A DNA stretch of 57,801 nt from an uncultured bacterium (GTDB taxonomy: Bacteria > Patescibacteriota > Saccharimonadia > Saccharimonadales > Saccharimonadaceae). The notes beneath the pieces are model-generated. The model made no database searches, was not told the origin of the DNA, and saw nothing but the letters and a program-made list of their open reading frames with translations. A program made the position numbers and the translations under genes. Shown one piece after another: positions 8,374-16,057 of this stretch (its first letter is position 1; every line of letters starts with the position of its first letter). Location: assembly GCA_938017895.1 (NCBI GenBank), contig CALIJI010000012.1, forward strand, positions 1 through 57,801, written 5' to 3'.

Positions 8374-10008
8374 ATGGCTCTCAAAAAATTAAATTCGAAG
8401 AAAAAGGCTTCGGAAAAAGCAGAGTTAAAGGGTGAGAAAGTCAAACATACTAAAAAGAAAGTTTTTAAATCACCGAGTGCATTTAGCGTGTTATTTATTA
8501 TCATTGCGTTGATGGCAGGATTAACTTGGTTGGTTCCATCTGGTCAGTATAGTCGAAAAGATAATACTATTATTCCTGGCTCATATCAAAAAATAGATAA
8601 TAAAGCAACTGATATACCTCAGCTAGATAAGGGCGTTAGTGGTATGCCAGCTAAGAGCGATGATGCCGGAAAAGAAGTTAAGGGCGATGGGCGCCAGGGC
8701 GTTTGGGATATTTTTACCTCGCCAATCTACGGAATGGTTCAGAAGCTTGATGTAATAGTCTTTATCTTGATTTTAGGCGGATTCTTAGGCGTTGTAATGA
8801 AAACTGGTGCGTTAGATTCTGCTATTGGAGGATTACTTCAAGCGATGAAGGGTAAGGAGAAGTGGTTAATTCCAATTCTGATGACCTTTTTTGCAATAGG
8901 TGGAACAACTTATGGTATGCAAGAAGAAACCGTGGCATTTTATGCTCTAATTGTTCCAATTATGCTTGCTGCTGGTTATAACGCAATGACCGCTGTAATG
9001 ATCATTGTACTTGGTGCAGGTTCTGGAGTTTTGGCTTCTACGGTTAATCCATTCTCTACTGGAATTGCAGCAAATGCGGCAGGTGCTGATCTTTCAAAGG
9101 TTCTTCTGCCACAGATGATAATTCTTGTAGTCTCGTTGGTTGCTTCAATTCTATTTACTATGCGGTATGCTGCAAGAGTTAAGGCTGGTCAATATGCTGA
9201 AGACTCAAAAGGAAAACCAGCCGTTAAGGAAATTGACGCCAAAAATGTACCCAAATTTACTCTTGAACGAAAATTTGTAATGGGTATTTTTGGATTTACA
9301 TTCTTGATTATGGTTATATCATTAATTCCTTGGGAAAAATTAGGTGTAAATATTTTCAAAGATCTACATGCATGGTTAGAGACTCTACCTTTTGTTGGTG
9401 TATTTTTCGGCTTTAAGCATGCTGTTCCGTTTGGTGATTGGTATTTTAATGAAATCTCAGCTTTATTCTTGATTTCAACAGTACTAATCGCAATCCTCTA
9501 TAAGGAAGAATTCAAAAAAGAAGAAGTTTCAGTCACTAATACATTCCTTGCAGGATGTGCTGATTTATTGAGTGTTGCTTTAATTATTGCAGTTGCTGCT
9601 GCTATTGGTGTCTTGATGAAAGCCGGTGGAATCCAAGATACGATTGTTTATTGGGGAGAAGAACTTCTTCGAAATGTTCCTTCGCAAATCGTTGGTATTT
9701 TGGCATTCATTTTCTATATCCCTATGTCATTTATAATTCCTTCGTCGTCTGGCTTGGCGGAAGCTTCAATGCCAATTATTGCGCCAGTTGCTGAGCTAGC
9801 TGGCTCGACTAAAGAAATTGCTGTAGTAGCTTTTGCTACAGCTTCCGGTCTTTTGAATATGATAGCTCCAACGATTGCATCATTAATGGCTGGATTGGCT
9901 CTTGCGGGAGTATCATATAAAAGCTGGCTAAAACGAACAGCTCCAATTATGGTTGCCTTCACTGTTATAAGTTTAGTCGTGATTCTAGCTATGGGATTTT
10001 TCCATTAA
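8374..10008 (+). CDS. arcD: YfcC/DcuC-family transporter, probable arginine/ornithine antiporter
   Basis: The 544-residue protein has about 12 membrane spans of the C4-dicarboxylate anaerobic carrier (YfcC) fold, with a WLVPSGQY segment near the start and an IPSSSG motif near residue 454, typical of the substrate site in this fold. Streptococcal ArcD belongs to the same family, and the position after arcA-arcB supports arginine uptake in exchange for ornithine. A Lys-rich cytoplasmic extension of about 30 residues precedes the first span. AAAAGGAG lies 6 nt before the ATG. The substrate is inferred from context. Confidence 0.85.
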   Translation: MALKKLNSKKKASEKAELKGEKVKHTKKKVFKSPSAFSVLFIIIALMAGLTWLVPSGQYSRKDNTIIPGSYQKIDNKATDIPQLDKGVSGMPAKSDDAGKEVKGDGRQGVWDIFTSPIYGMVQKLDVIVFILILGGFLGVVMKTGALDSAIGGLLQAMKGKEKWLIPILMTFFAIGGTTYGMQEETVAFYALIVPIMLAAGYNAMTAVMIIVLGAGSGVLASTVNPFSTGIAANAAGADLSKVLLPQMIILVVSLVASILFTMRYAARVKAGQYAEDSKGKPAVKEIDAKNVPKFTLERKFVMGIFGFTFLIMVISLIPWEKLGVNIFKDLHAWLETLPFVGVFFGFKHAVPFGDWYFNEISALFLISTVLIAILYKEEFKKEEVSVTNTFLAGCADLLSVALIIAVAAAIGVLMKAGGIQDTIVYWGEELLRNVPSQIVGILAFIFYIPMSFIIPSSSGLAEASMPIIAPVAELAGSTKEIAVVAFATASGLLNMIAPTIASLMAGLALAGVSYKSWLKRTAPIMVAFTVISLVVILAMGFFH

Positions 10009-10009
10009 G

Positions 10010-10396
10010 ATGAAAGAACTCAAAGATTTTCAATTAGAAGCGATTCATCGAAAAGTTTCTGGTTCGTTAATTATTACGCTTGGAATAGTGCTTATCGCAG
10101 GGATTGGATTTGTCGCAAAATTTGGGGATTTGGCCTTTAAACAGCAGCGAATTAAAATAAAGTCTGAAGAAGAAGTTACTATATCTGGTGTCCCTGTATG
10201 TCTGCCTCTTAAGAATAAAGAGAAGGCAGAGAGCTGCGAATATGGAATTAAAACTTCCGATGGTAAATATTATGCAGTATCTAATTTGACTAATTTTTAT
10301 GGAGAAGCTGGTGTTGATGGAGTTAGTGTAACTGGTAAGTTAATAAAAGCTGGATCTAGTGAAAAATTTGATATTGCTGGAACAATCATTCGATAA
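10010..10396 (+). CDS. Small membrane-anchored protein of the arc operon
   Basis: The 128-residue product has one transmembrane helix (about 18-37) and an external domain of beta character, ending in a T-G-K-L-I type strand pattern that could be an OB-like fold. Two cysteines (about 64 and 76) lie close together and could form a disulfide. Its ATG comes 1 nt after the arcD stop, so it is translated with arcD. It is not a standard member of arginine deiminase operons and no function is recognised. A terminator follows. Confidence 0.65.
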   Translation: MKELKDFQLEAIHRKVSGSLIITLGIVLIAGIGFVAKFGDLAFKQQRIKIKSEEEVTISGVPVCLPLKNKEKAESCEYGIKTSDGKYYAVSNLTNFYGEAGVDGVSVTGKLIKAGSSEKFDIAGTIIR

Positions 10397-10402
10397 AACA
10401 TA

Positions 10403-10432
10403 AAATAGCCTTAATTTTAGGGCTATTTTTGT
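10403..10432 (+). terminator. arc operon terminator
   Basis: AAATAGCC and GGCTATTT form an 8-bp stem followed by TTTT, 7 nt after the stop codon. Confidence 0.85.
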
Positions 10433-10449
10433 GTTAAAATAAAATTACC

Positions 10450-11037
10450 ATGAAATTATTAAGTGATCAAGTTGAGTGGCAAGAGATAGAAGTTATTTTG
10501 CGTGAACTACGGAAGACTAAAGATGTGTGTGGTGATGTGGTTGAATTTGGATGCTATGTCGGGACAACATCGGTATTCTTGGCTCGAGAACTTGAAGCTT
10601 GGATGAGTTCGAAACAACTTTGGCTTTACGACTCTTTTGAGGGTCTGCCTGAAAAATCCCGTGAGGATATTAATTCTCTCGGTGAAGGTTTTAAGAAAGG
10701 TGAATTATTTGCGACGAAAAAGCAATTAATATCCAATCTTAAAAAAGCAAGAATTAGGCAATTGCCAAAAATGACTAAGGCGTGGTTTAATAAGCTTGAT
10801 GAATCTCAGGTTCCTGAAAAAATATCTTTTGCATTTTTAGATGGTGATTATTATCATTCGATTTTAGACCCGCTAAAATTAATTTGGTCAAAACTAGAAA
10901 GAGGAGCAATCATAGTGGTTGATGATTATGGAAACCATTCTTTGCCGGGTGCGTCTAAGGCTGTTGACGAGTGGTGCAACAGATATAATATCCCCAAAAA
11001 AGTTGAATCTTCTCTGGCGATTTTATATAAACCGTAA
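10450..11037 (+). CDS. TylF/macrocin-type SAM-dependent methyltransferase
   Basis: The 195-residue protein shows the SAM-binding motif VEFGCYVGTTS (about residues 29-39), the YDSFEGLP motif after strand 2, and FAFLDGDYYHSI followed by IIVVDDYG. This set is characteristic of the TylF/MycE macrocin O-methyltransferase family, which methylates sugar or polyketide hydroxyls. The natural acceptor here is unknown; a cell-surface glycan is possible. TGTTAAAAT ends 9 nt before the ATG and no ribosome site is present, so the transcript is nearly leaderless. Monocistronic. Confidence 0.85.
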   Translation: MKLLSDQVEWQEIEVILRELRKTKDVCGDVVEFGCYVGTTSVFLARELEAWMSSKQLWLYDSFEGLPEKSREDINSLGEGFKKGELFATKKQLISNLKKARIRQLPKMTKAWFNKLDESQVPEKISFAFLDGDYYHSILDPLKLIWSKLERGAIIVVDDYGNHSLPGASKAVDEWCNRYNIPKKVESSLAILYKP

Positions 11038-11051
11038 ATTCTTAAAAACTA

Positions 11052-11080
11052 TTGCGCTAAAGTTTAAAATGGGATATTAT
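11052..11080 (+). promoter_or_regulatory. Promoter of a short transcript with tiny ORFs
   Basis: TTGCGC (11052-11057), exactly 17 nt, TATTAT (11075-11080). With the terminator at 11352-11393 it defines a transcript of about 300 nt. Confidence 0.55.
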
Positions 11081-11123
11081 ATAAATATAAGCGCTTAAGT
11101 TAATTTTTGAGGAGGACGAAAAA

Positions 11124-11159
11124 ATGGCGTGTTCTATTGACTTTTGCGATTTTTTTTGA
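11124..11159 (+). CDS. Possible 11-residue leader peptide
   Basis: A strong GAGGAGG lies before this ATG, encoding MACSIDFCDFF and ending at TGA just after a run of eight T. A -1 slip on the T run would extend it by about 14 residues (LILCLVGSRQSNEF). The strong ribosome site argues that it is translated; whether it is a leader peptide or a broken gene cannot be told from one sequence. Farther downstream in the same frame, an ATG at 11190 (without a ribosome site) opens a 41-codon frame ending in SCGGCGAC at 11315. Confidence 0.35.
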   Translation: MACSIDFCDFF

Positions 11160-11247
11160 TATTATGTCTTGTAGGCTCGCGTCAAAGCAATGAATTTTAG
11201 TAATAAAATGGTCGAAGCGCGTGAGTTGCAATTAATAAGGAGAACCC

Positions 11248-11340
11248 ATGCCAATCAAAATCAATTTTCTCCCATCAAGGAAGAAAATAGTTGCGGTGGA
11301 TGTGGTGCCTGCTGAATGGCAACGCTACATTGAACAATAA
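11248..11340 (+). CDS. Hypothetical 30-residue protein
   Basis: The ATG is preceded by TAAGGAG at good spacing. The peptide begins MPIKINFLPSRKK and ends AEWQRYIEQ, basic at the front and acidic/aromatic at the end. It overlaps, in another frame, the SCGGCGAC-ending reading frame 11190-11315. A bidirectional terminator starts 12 nt after its stop. No family recognised; coding status is plausible because of the ribosome site but unproven. Confidence 0.5.
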   Translation: MPIKINFLPSRKKIVAVDVVPAEWQRYIEQ

Positions 11341-11351
11341 AAATATGGTAA

Positions 11352-11393
11352 AAATAAAATAGCCTTCATATAATTAAAAGGCTATTTTATTTT
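11352..11393. terminator. Bidirectional terminator
   Basis: A 14-bp stem (AATAAAATAGCCTT with AAGGCTATTTTATT) flanked by A and T runs serves both the plus-strand small transcript and the minus-strand dsbA-like gene. Its core repeats that of the terminator at 10403. Confidence 0.85.
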
Positions 11394-11398
11394 GTGAA

Positions 11399-12115
11399 TT
11401 AATTTAGCGCTTCATCAATTTTTTTACGTAGAGCTTGGTCATCTCCCCAAACGCTACTGTCTAATTCTTTTCCATTTAGAAAGAAGCTTGGAGTTCCGGT
11501 AATTTTATCCTTTGCGCCAAGAGCTTTATCGAAATTAATTTTTTTAGATATATTAGAACTTTGCATATCTGATATTAGCTTATCTATGTTAGCTACACCA
11601 GCTTTTTGAGCATATTTTTTGTAGAGTTCTGTGCGTTCGGTTGGGCTAGCTGTACTCCAATCACTCTGGTGTTCGTATAAAATGCTATGCATTTCCCAAT
11701 ATTTTCCTTGAAGTCCCGCTGCTTCTACTGCTGCAGATGCGCTTAGCGCATTTTGGTGGCCGTTGATAGGGTAATTACGGAAGATTATTGTGATTTTTTT
11801 ACCATATTCTTTAGCTAAGGATAGTATTTTTGGACTTACGGTTGCGCAAGATGGGCATTGAAAATCTCCATACTCAATTAGTGTAACTTTTGAATTATGG
11901 CTAGTATTATCATATACGTGGTCACCGATTCCACCTGATTGCTCGCTAGCAGGAATGATTTTTTTGGTATCTACTTTACTTAGATCTATTTTATTTTGAT
12001 TTGACAACCAAAACACTAAGCTAAAAAAAACTGCGATAATTATTATGAGAATAACGGGCATACGATTTGCTGAAATAAATTCTCCTAATTTGAATTTAGA
12101 CTTATCTTTAGACAT
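11399..12115 (-). CDS. DsbA-like membrane-anchored thiol-disulfide oxidoreductase
   Basis: The 238-residue protein has an N-terminal membrane anchor (about residues 19-37) and an extracellular thioredoxin-fold domain with the active site CPSC (C87, C90) after EYGDFQ, and the cis-proline loop TGTPSFF. These are the hallmarks of DsbA/DsbG-type oxidases, which introduce disulfides into exported proteins. Likely clients are the Cys-containing surface proteins at 374-4570. AAGGAGG precedes the start. It shares a bidirectional terminator with the small plus-strand transcript. Confidence 0.9.
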   Translation of the reverse strand: MSKDKSKFKLGEFISANRMPVILIIIIAVFFSLVFWLSNQNKIDLSKVDTKKIIPASEQSGGIGDHVYDNTSHNSKVTLIEYGDFQCPSCATVSPKILSLAKEYGKKITIIFRNYPINGHQNALSASAAVEAAGLQGKYWEMHSILYEHQSDWSTASPTERTELYKKYAQKAGVANIDKLISDMQSSNISKKINFDKALGAKDKITGTPSFFLNGKELDSSVWGDDQALRKKIDEALN

Positions 12116-12186
12116 TTTCCTCCTTATTTCCTATAATTATAACATTTTTTAGCGTAAAGCGGTAGTGTTTGTGGTAAAATAAGTTT

Positions 12187-13077
12187 ATGTTTTTAGTTTT
12201 AGCTGGAATTGTCTATTTATTAATGATCTTTGTGCTATCCATTAAGGAGAAAGAGATTGAATTTTCAGAGTTTGAGATTCAAAGGCGTATTTCTGCCGGC
12301 GAAAAGAGATTTGAAAAGACCCTTTTAAAGAAGCAAATTATTCCAATTTATAATCGAGCTCGAAATTTCATAAGCGTTTTTCTAGCGGTGATTATGTCGC
12401 TTTTGAATTCGCAGATTTTTAGTTTTAAAGATGCTATGCTAATGACTTTTAGTTTTATTTTATTAGCATTTATTCTTTCGCGAACTGATTTTATGAGATT
12501 TTTAGCACATAAAATATTTGTCAAAATTTCACCTAAATTATATTTTATATGGAATTCATTGAGTCTAAAAAATCGTAAGCGTATTTTGAAATTAAATCAA
12601 AAATCAGGTTGGATGTTTTATTCGAAAGCGGAGATGTTTGATTTTTTGAATCGCCATAAGCAAATTGTATCAGAGCATGAGCTAAATTGGTTTAAAAGAA
12701 TTTCTAGCTTAAGCGAGAAAAAAGTATCTGATTTTGAAATTTGTCGTAATAGTTTGGATATTTTACACGAGAAAGATTTATTGACTCCATTAGTTATTGA
12801 CGAACTTTTTAAATCTAAGCAATCTATTTTTGTGGTTATGGACGAAGACGATATTGAAGTACTGGGTGTGGTTAAAATGACAATAATTGGCGAGATAGGC
12901 ATAGATAGTAAACGAGTTCGGACAGTGATGGATCGAGACTTTAGGATCATTAGGGGCGATAAAAATGCCTTAGAGGCTTTTGAAAAAATGGTTAAGAACG
13001 GCGATAAATTTGCGATTGTTAAAAATAGAAAAGGCGAATTTTCTGGAATTTTAAACGTCGAAGACTTTTTAAGATAG
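12187..13077 (+). CDS. Membrane protein with divergent CBS-pair domain (CNNM/CorC-like)
   Basis: The 296-residue product has an N-terminal span, two more spans near residues 60-100, and a C-terminal region (about 180-296) resembling the CBS pair of hemolysin C/CorC-type proteins: a VSDFEI-type opening, a SIFVVMDEDDIEVLGVV strand-turn and a second repeat ending GILNVEDFL. CBS pairs sense adenosyl nucleotides in metal-ion transporters. The DUF21 transport domain is not evident, so the role is uncertain. TGGTAAAAT ends exactly 6 nt before the ATG with no ribosome site, a leaderless arrangement. Confidence 0.6.
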   Translation: MFLVLAGIVYLLMIFVLSIKEKEIEFSEFEIQRRISAGEKRFEKTLLKKQIIPIYNRARNFISVFLAVIMSLLNSQIFSFKDAMLMTFSFILLAFILSRTDFMRFLAHKIFVKISPKLYFIWNSLSLKNRKRILKLNQKSGWMFYSKAEMFDFLNRHKQIVSEHELNWFKRISSLSEKKVSDFEICRNSLDILHEKDLLTPLVIDELFKSKQSIFVVMDEDDIEVLGVVKMTIIGEIGIDSKRVRTVMDRDFRIIRGDKNALEAFEKMVKNGDKFAIVKNRKGEFSGILNVEDFLR

Positions 13078-13118
13078 ATTTTAGAACGGTAATTGTATAC
13101 AGGCTTTATTAAGCTAAA

Positions 13119-13147
13119 TTGAATTATTCGGAAAATTATGCTATAAT
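13119..13147 (+). promoter_or_regulatory. uvrA promoter
   Basis: TTGAAT (13119-13124), 17 nt, TATAAT (13142-13147), with TG ahead of the -10. The start codon is 31 nt past the -10, so this message has a normal leader with AAAGGGG before the ATG. Confidence 0.7.
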
Positions 13148-13178
13148 ATGATGATAAATTTAACTTCTAAAGGGGAAT

Positions 13179-15989
13179 ATGGCTGATTTTTTAGAAATCA
13201 AAGGTGCACGTGAACATAATTTGAAAAACATAGATTTAAAAATTCCACGTGATAAATTAGTAGTGATAACGGGGCTTTCTGGTAGCGGAAAGTCAAGTTT
13301 AGCGTTTGATACAATTTATGCGGAAGGCCAGCGCCGCTATATGGAGAGTCTTAATTCTTACGCCCGCCAATTCTTAGGCACGATGGATAAACCAGATATC
13401 GACCAGATTACTGGGCTTAGCCCGGCTATTTCGATTGATCAAAAGTCTACCAGTCGCAATCCGCGATCGACTGTAGCGACCGTAACAGAGATTTATGATT
13501 ATTTACGTTTGCTTTTTGCACGAATTGGTACGCCGCATTGCCCAATTTGCGGTCGAGATGTAGTTCGTCGCACTCCTCAAAGTATTGTCGATAGTATTAT
13601 GAATTTCGAAGAAGGTTCACGGCTGATATTACTCGCACCAATAGCAAAAGCCAAAAAAGGTGAATTTGCGCATATCCCTGAAGAATTTTCGAAAAAAGGT
13701 TTTGCTCGTGCTCGGGTAGATGGAGTGATTTATGCTTTAGATGAATTCCCTGAACTTGAAAAAAATATTAAACATAATATTGAGATTGTAGTTGACCGTT
13801 TAGTACTTTCAAAAGAGATGAAGACGCGCCTGGCGCAAAGCGTTGAGCAAGCACTTGAGATGACCGGTGGAATTTTAGAGATTTTAAATGATGAGACTGG
13901 TGAAGTGAAGATTTTTTCGCAACGTTATGCTTGTGGACTTCATCCAGATGAGCATATTCCTGAGCTTGAACCGAGATTATTTTCATTTAATGCGCCACAA
14001 GGAGCTTGCGAAACTTGTTCTGGTCTTGGAACACGAATGGAGATTGATCCAGAATTGGTGCTTTCACCAAATTTAACAATTTCTGAAGGTGCAATTCGGC
14101 CTTATAATCGTGTGATGGAGAAGGGCTATCGAATTAAATTGCTTGAGGAAGTTGCAAAACGTCATGGATTTTCAACAAAAGTCCCAACTAAAAAGCTTTC
14201 GAAAGAAGCGATTGATATTATTTTATACGGCACAAGAACAGACGAAAAATATCCGATAGAAATGAACGGCCGGGTTTATAATATGAATTTTGAAGGTGTA
14301 ATTCCGAATCTGGAGCGTCGCCATCGAGATACGGATAGTGAATTCCAGCGTAAGGACATCGAAAAATTTATGCGCGTTCGAAAATGCCAAACTTGTGGTG
14401 GAAAACGATTGAAACCTGTTGTTCTTGCGGTTACAGTTGCAGGCTTAAATATCGTTGAAATTTGTGATCTCGCAATTGACGAAGCTGTTGAACTTTTCAA
14501 AAATTTAGAGCTAAACGAGCAGCAAAAATTTATTTCAACTCAAATTCTAAAAGAGATTTCTTCGAGATTAGGCTTTATGAACAATGTTGGCCTTAACTAT
14601 TTGGAGCTTTCTCGAGCAGCTAATACTTTGAGTGGTGGTGAGGCGCAGCGGATTCGCTTGGCTACACAGATTGGTTCTGGTCTTCAAGGTGTGCTTTATG
14701 TTTTAGATGAGCCTTCGATTGGTCTTCATCAACGTGATAATGACAAACTAATTGCAACGCTAAAAAATCTCCGTGATTTAAATAATACGGTTCTAGTTGT
14801 TGAGCATGATGAAGATACAATTCGAGCTGCAGATTGGCTTGTTGATGTTGGTCCTGGCGCTGGCGTAAATGGTGGAATGATTGTGGCTTCAGGCACACCT
14901 GAAGAGGTTTCGAAAAATCCCAAATCTTTAACAGGGCAATTTTTGAGTGGCGAAGATAAAATTCAAACACCAAAAAAGCGCCGAAAAATTCAGAGAAATG
15001 AAAAATTGGTGATTAAAAATGCACGCGAAAATAACCTGAAAAATATTGACGTTGAAATTCCGCTAGGTGTAATGACGGTAGTTTCGGGGGTTTCGGGTAG
15101 CGGAAAATCTACCTTAGTGAATGAAATTTTAAGTAAAGAATTATTAGCACGAAAGCATCGTGCTCAAGAAGTTCCTGGTGCTCATGATGAAATTTTAGGT
15201 TTAGAAAAACTTGATAAAGCAATCGTGATTGATCAAAGCGCAATTGGTCGCACACCGCGTTCGAACCCAGCAACCTACACGGGTGTTTTCACTCAAATTC
15301 GTGAACTTTTTGCTGGCACGCCTGAAGCAAATATCCGTGGATATAAAGCTGGTCGATTTAGCTTTAACGTTAAAGGTGGCCGCTGTGAGAATTGTCAGGG
15401 TGATGGCGTAATTAAAATTGAAATGCACTTTTTGCCGGATGTTTATATGGAATGTGATGTTTGTCATGGCAAGCGATATAATCGGGAGGCTTTAGAGATT
15501 CTTTATAAAGGAAAAACAATCTCGGACGTTTTAGAAATGACAATTGATGAAGCAACAGAATTTTTTGAAAATATCCCTGCAATTCATCGAAAATTAAAGA
15601 CTATTCAAGAAGTTGGTTTGGGTTATATTAAACTCGGTCAGCCCGCAACAACTTTTTCGGGTGGAGAGGCGCAACGAATTAAACTCGCAACAGAGCTTGC
15701 GCGTGCTTCAACTGGTAAAACAATGTATATTCTGGATGAGCCTACGACTGGACTACATAACGCAGACGTAAAAAGATTGCTTTCGATTTTGAATCGTTTG
15801 GTTGACGCTGGAAACTCAATGGTTATAATTGAGCATAATTTAGATGTTGTTAAAAGTGCTGATTGGCTAATTGATATGGGCCCAGAAGGTGGGGCTGGCG
15901 GCGGAACTGTTGTAGTGACTGGAACTCCAGAACAAGTTTCAAAAGTCGAAAAAAGCTGGACTGGAAAGTATCTAGCTAAGATTTTGTAA
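13179..15989 (+). CDS. uvrA: Excinuclease ABC subunit A
   Basis: DNA damage recognition ATPase of nucleotide excision repair; with UvrB it scans for lesions. At 936 residues it has full length. Two ABC ATPase modules are visible: Walker A GLSGSGKSS near residue 32 with its signature LSGGEAQRI, and Walker A GVSGSGKST near residue 640 with FSGGEAQRI. Three Cys-rich zinc sites are present (CPICG; CETCSG to CQTCGG; CENCQG to CDVCHG). uvrC is in the same window at 19357; uvrB is not. Confidence 0.98.
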   Translation: MADFLEIKGAREHNLKNIDLKIPRDKLVVITGLSGSGKSSLAFDTIYAEGQRRYMESLNSYARQFLGTMDKPDIDQITGLSPAISIDQKSTSRNPRSTVATVTEIYDYLRLLFARIGTPHCPICGRDVVRRTPQSIVDSIMNFEEGSRLILLAPIAKAKKGEFAHIPEEFSKKGFARARVDGVIYALDEFPELEKNIKHNIEIVVDRLVLSKEMKTRLAQSVEQALEMTGGILEILNDETGEVKIFSQRYACGLHPDEHIPELEPRLFSFNAPQGACETCSGLGTRMEIDPELVLSPNLTISEGAIRPYNRVMEKGYRIKLLEEVAKRHGFSTKVPTKKLSKEAIDIILYGTRTDEKYPIEMNGRVYNMNFEGVIPNLERRHRDTDSEFQRKDIEKFMRVRKCQTCGGKRLKPVVLAVTVAGLNIVEICDLAIDEAVELFKNLELNEQQKFISTQILKEISSRLGFMNNVGLNYLELSRAANTLSGGEAQRIRLATQIGSGLQGVLYVLDEPSIGLHQRDNDKLIATLKNLRDLNNTVLVVEHDEDTIRAADWLVDVGPGAGVNGGMIVASGTPEEVSKNPKSLTGQFLSGEDKIQTPKKRRKIQRNEKLVIKNARENNLKNIDVEIPLGVMTVVSGVSGSGKSTLVNEILSKELLARKHRAQEVPGAHDEILGLEKLDKAIVIDQSAIGRTPRSNPATYTGVFTQIRELFAGTPEANIRGYKAGRFSFNVKGGRCENCQGDGVIKIEMHFLPDVYMECDVCHGKRYNREALEILYKGKTISDVLEMTIDEATEFFENIPAIHRKLKTIQEVGLGYIKLGQPATTFSGGEAQRIKLATELARASTGKTMYILDEPTTGLHNADVKRLLSILNRLVDAGNSMVIIEHNLDVVKSADWLIDMGPEGGAGGGTVVVTGTPEQVSKVEKSWTGKYLAKIL

Positions 15990-15993
15990 TTTG

Positions 15994-16023
15994 TTGGCGA
16001 AAAAATATTTTTTGTGGTATAAT
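15994..16023 (+). promoter_or_regulatory. Promoter of the aldolase fusion gene
   Basis: TTGGCG (15994-15999), 18 nt, TATAAT (16018-16023) preceded by TGG. It lies just after the uvrA stop. Confidence 0.6.
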
Positions 16024-16057
16024 TTAAGCAAAAGCATAATTAAATTAAAAGGTGGGC

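Noticed and set aside
11087..11395. The short transcript as tmRNA
   Set aside because: No tRNA-like acceptor or T arm and no CCA end; the ORFs have ordinary ribosome sites.
12618..12950. Long antisense frames inside many genes (for example opposite the CBS protein, uvrA and dnaK)
   Set aside because: They shadow well-supported genes, have Ser/Ile/Phe-rich low-complexity translations and no ribosome sites.
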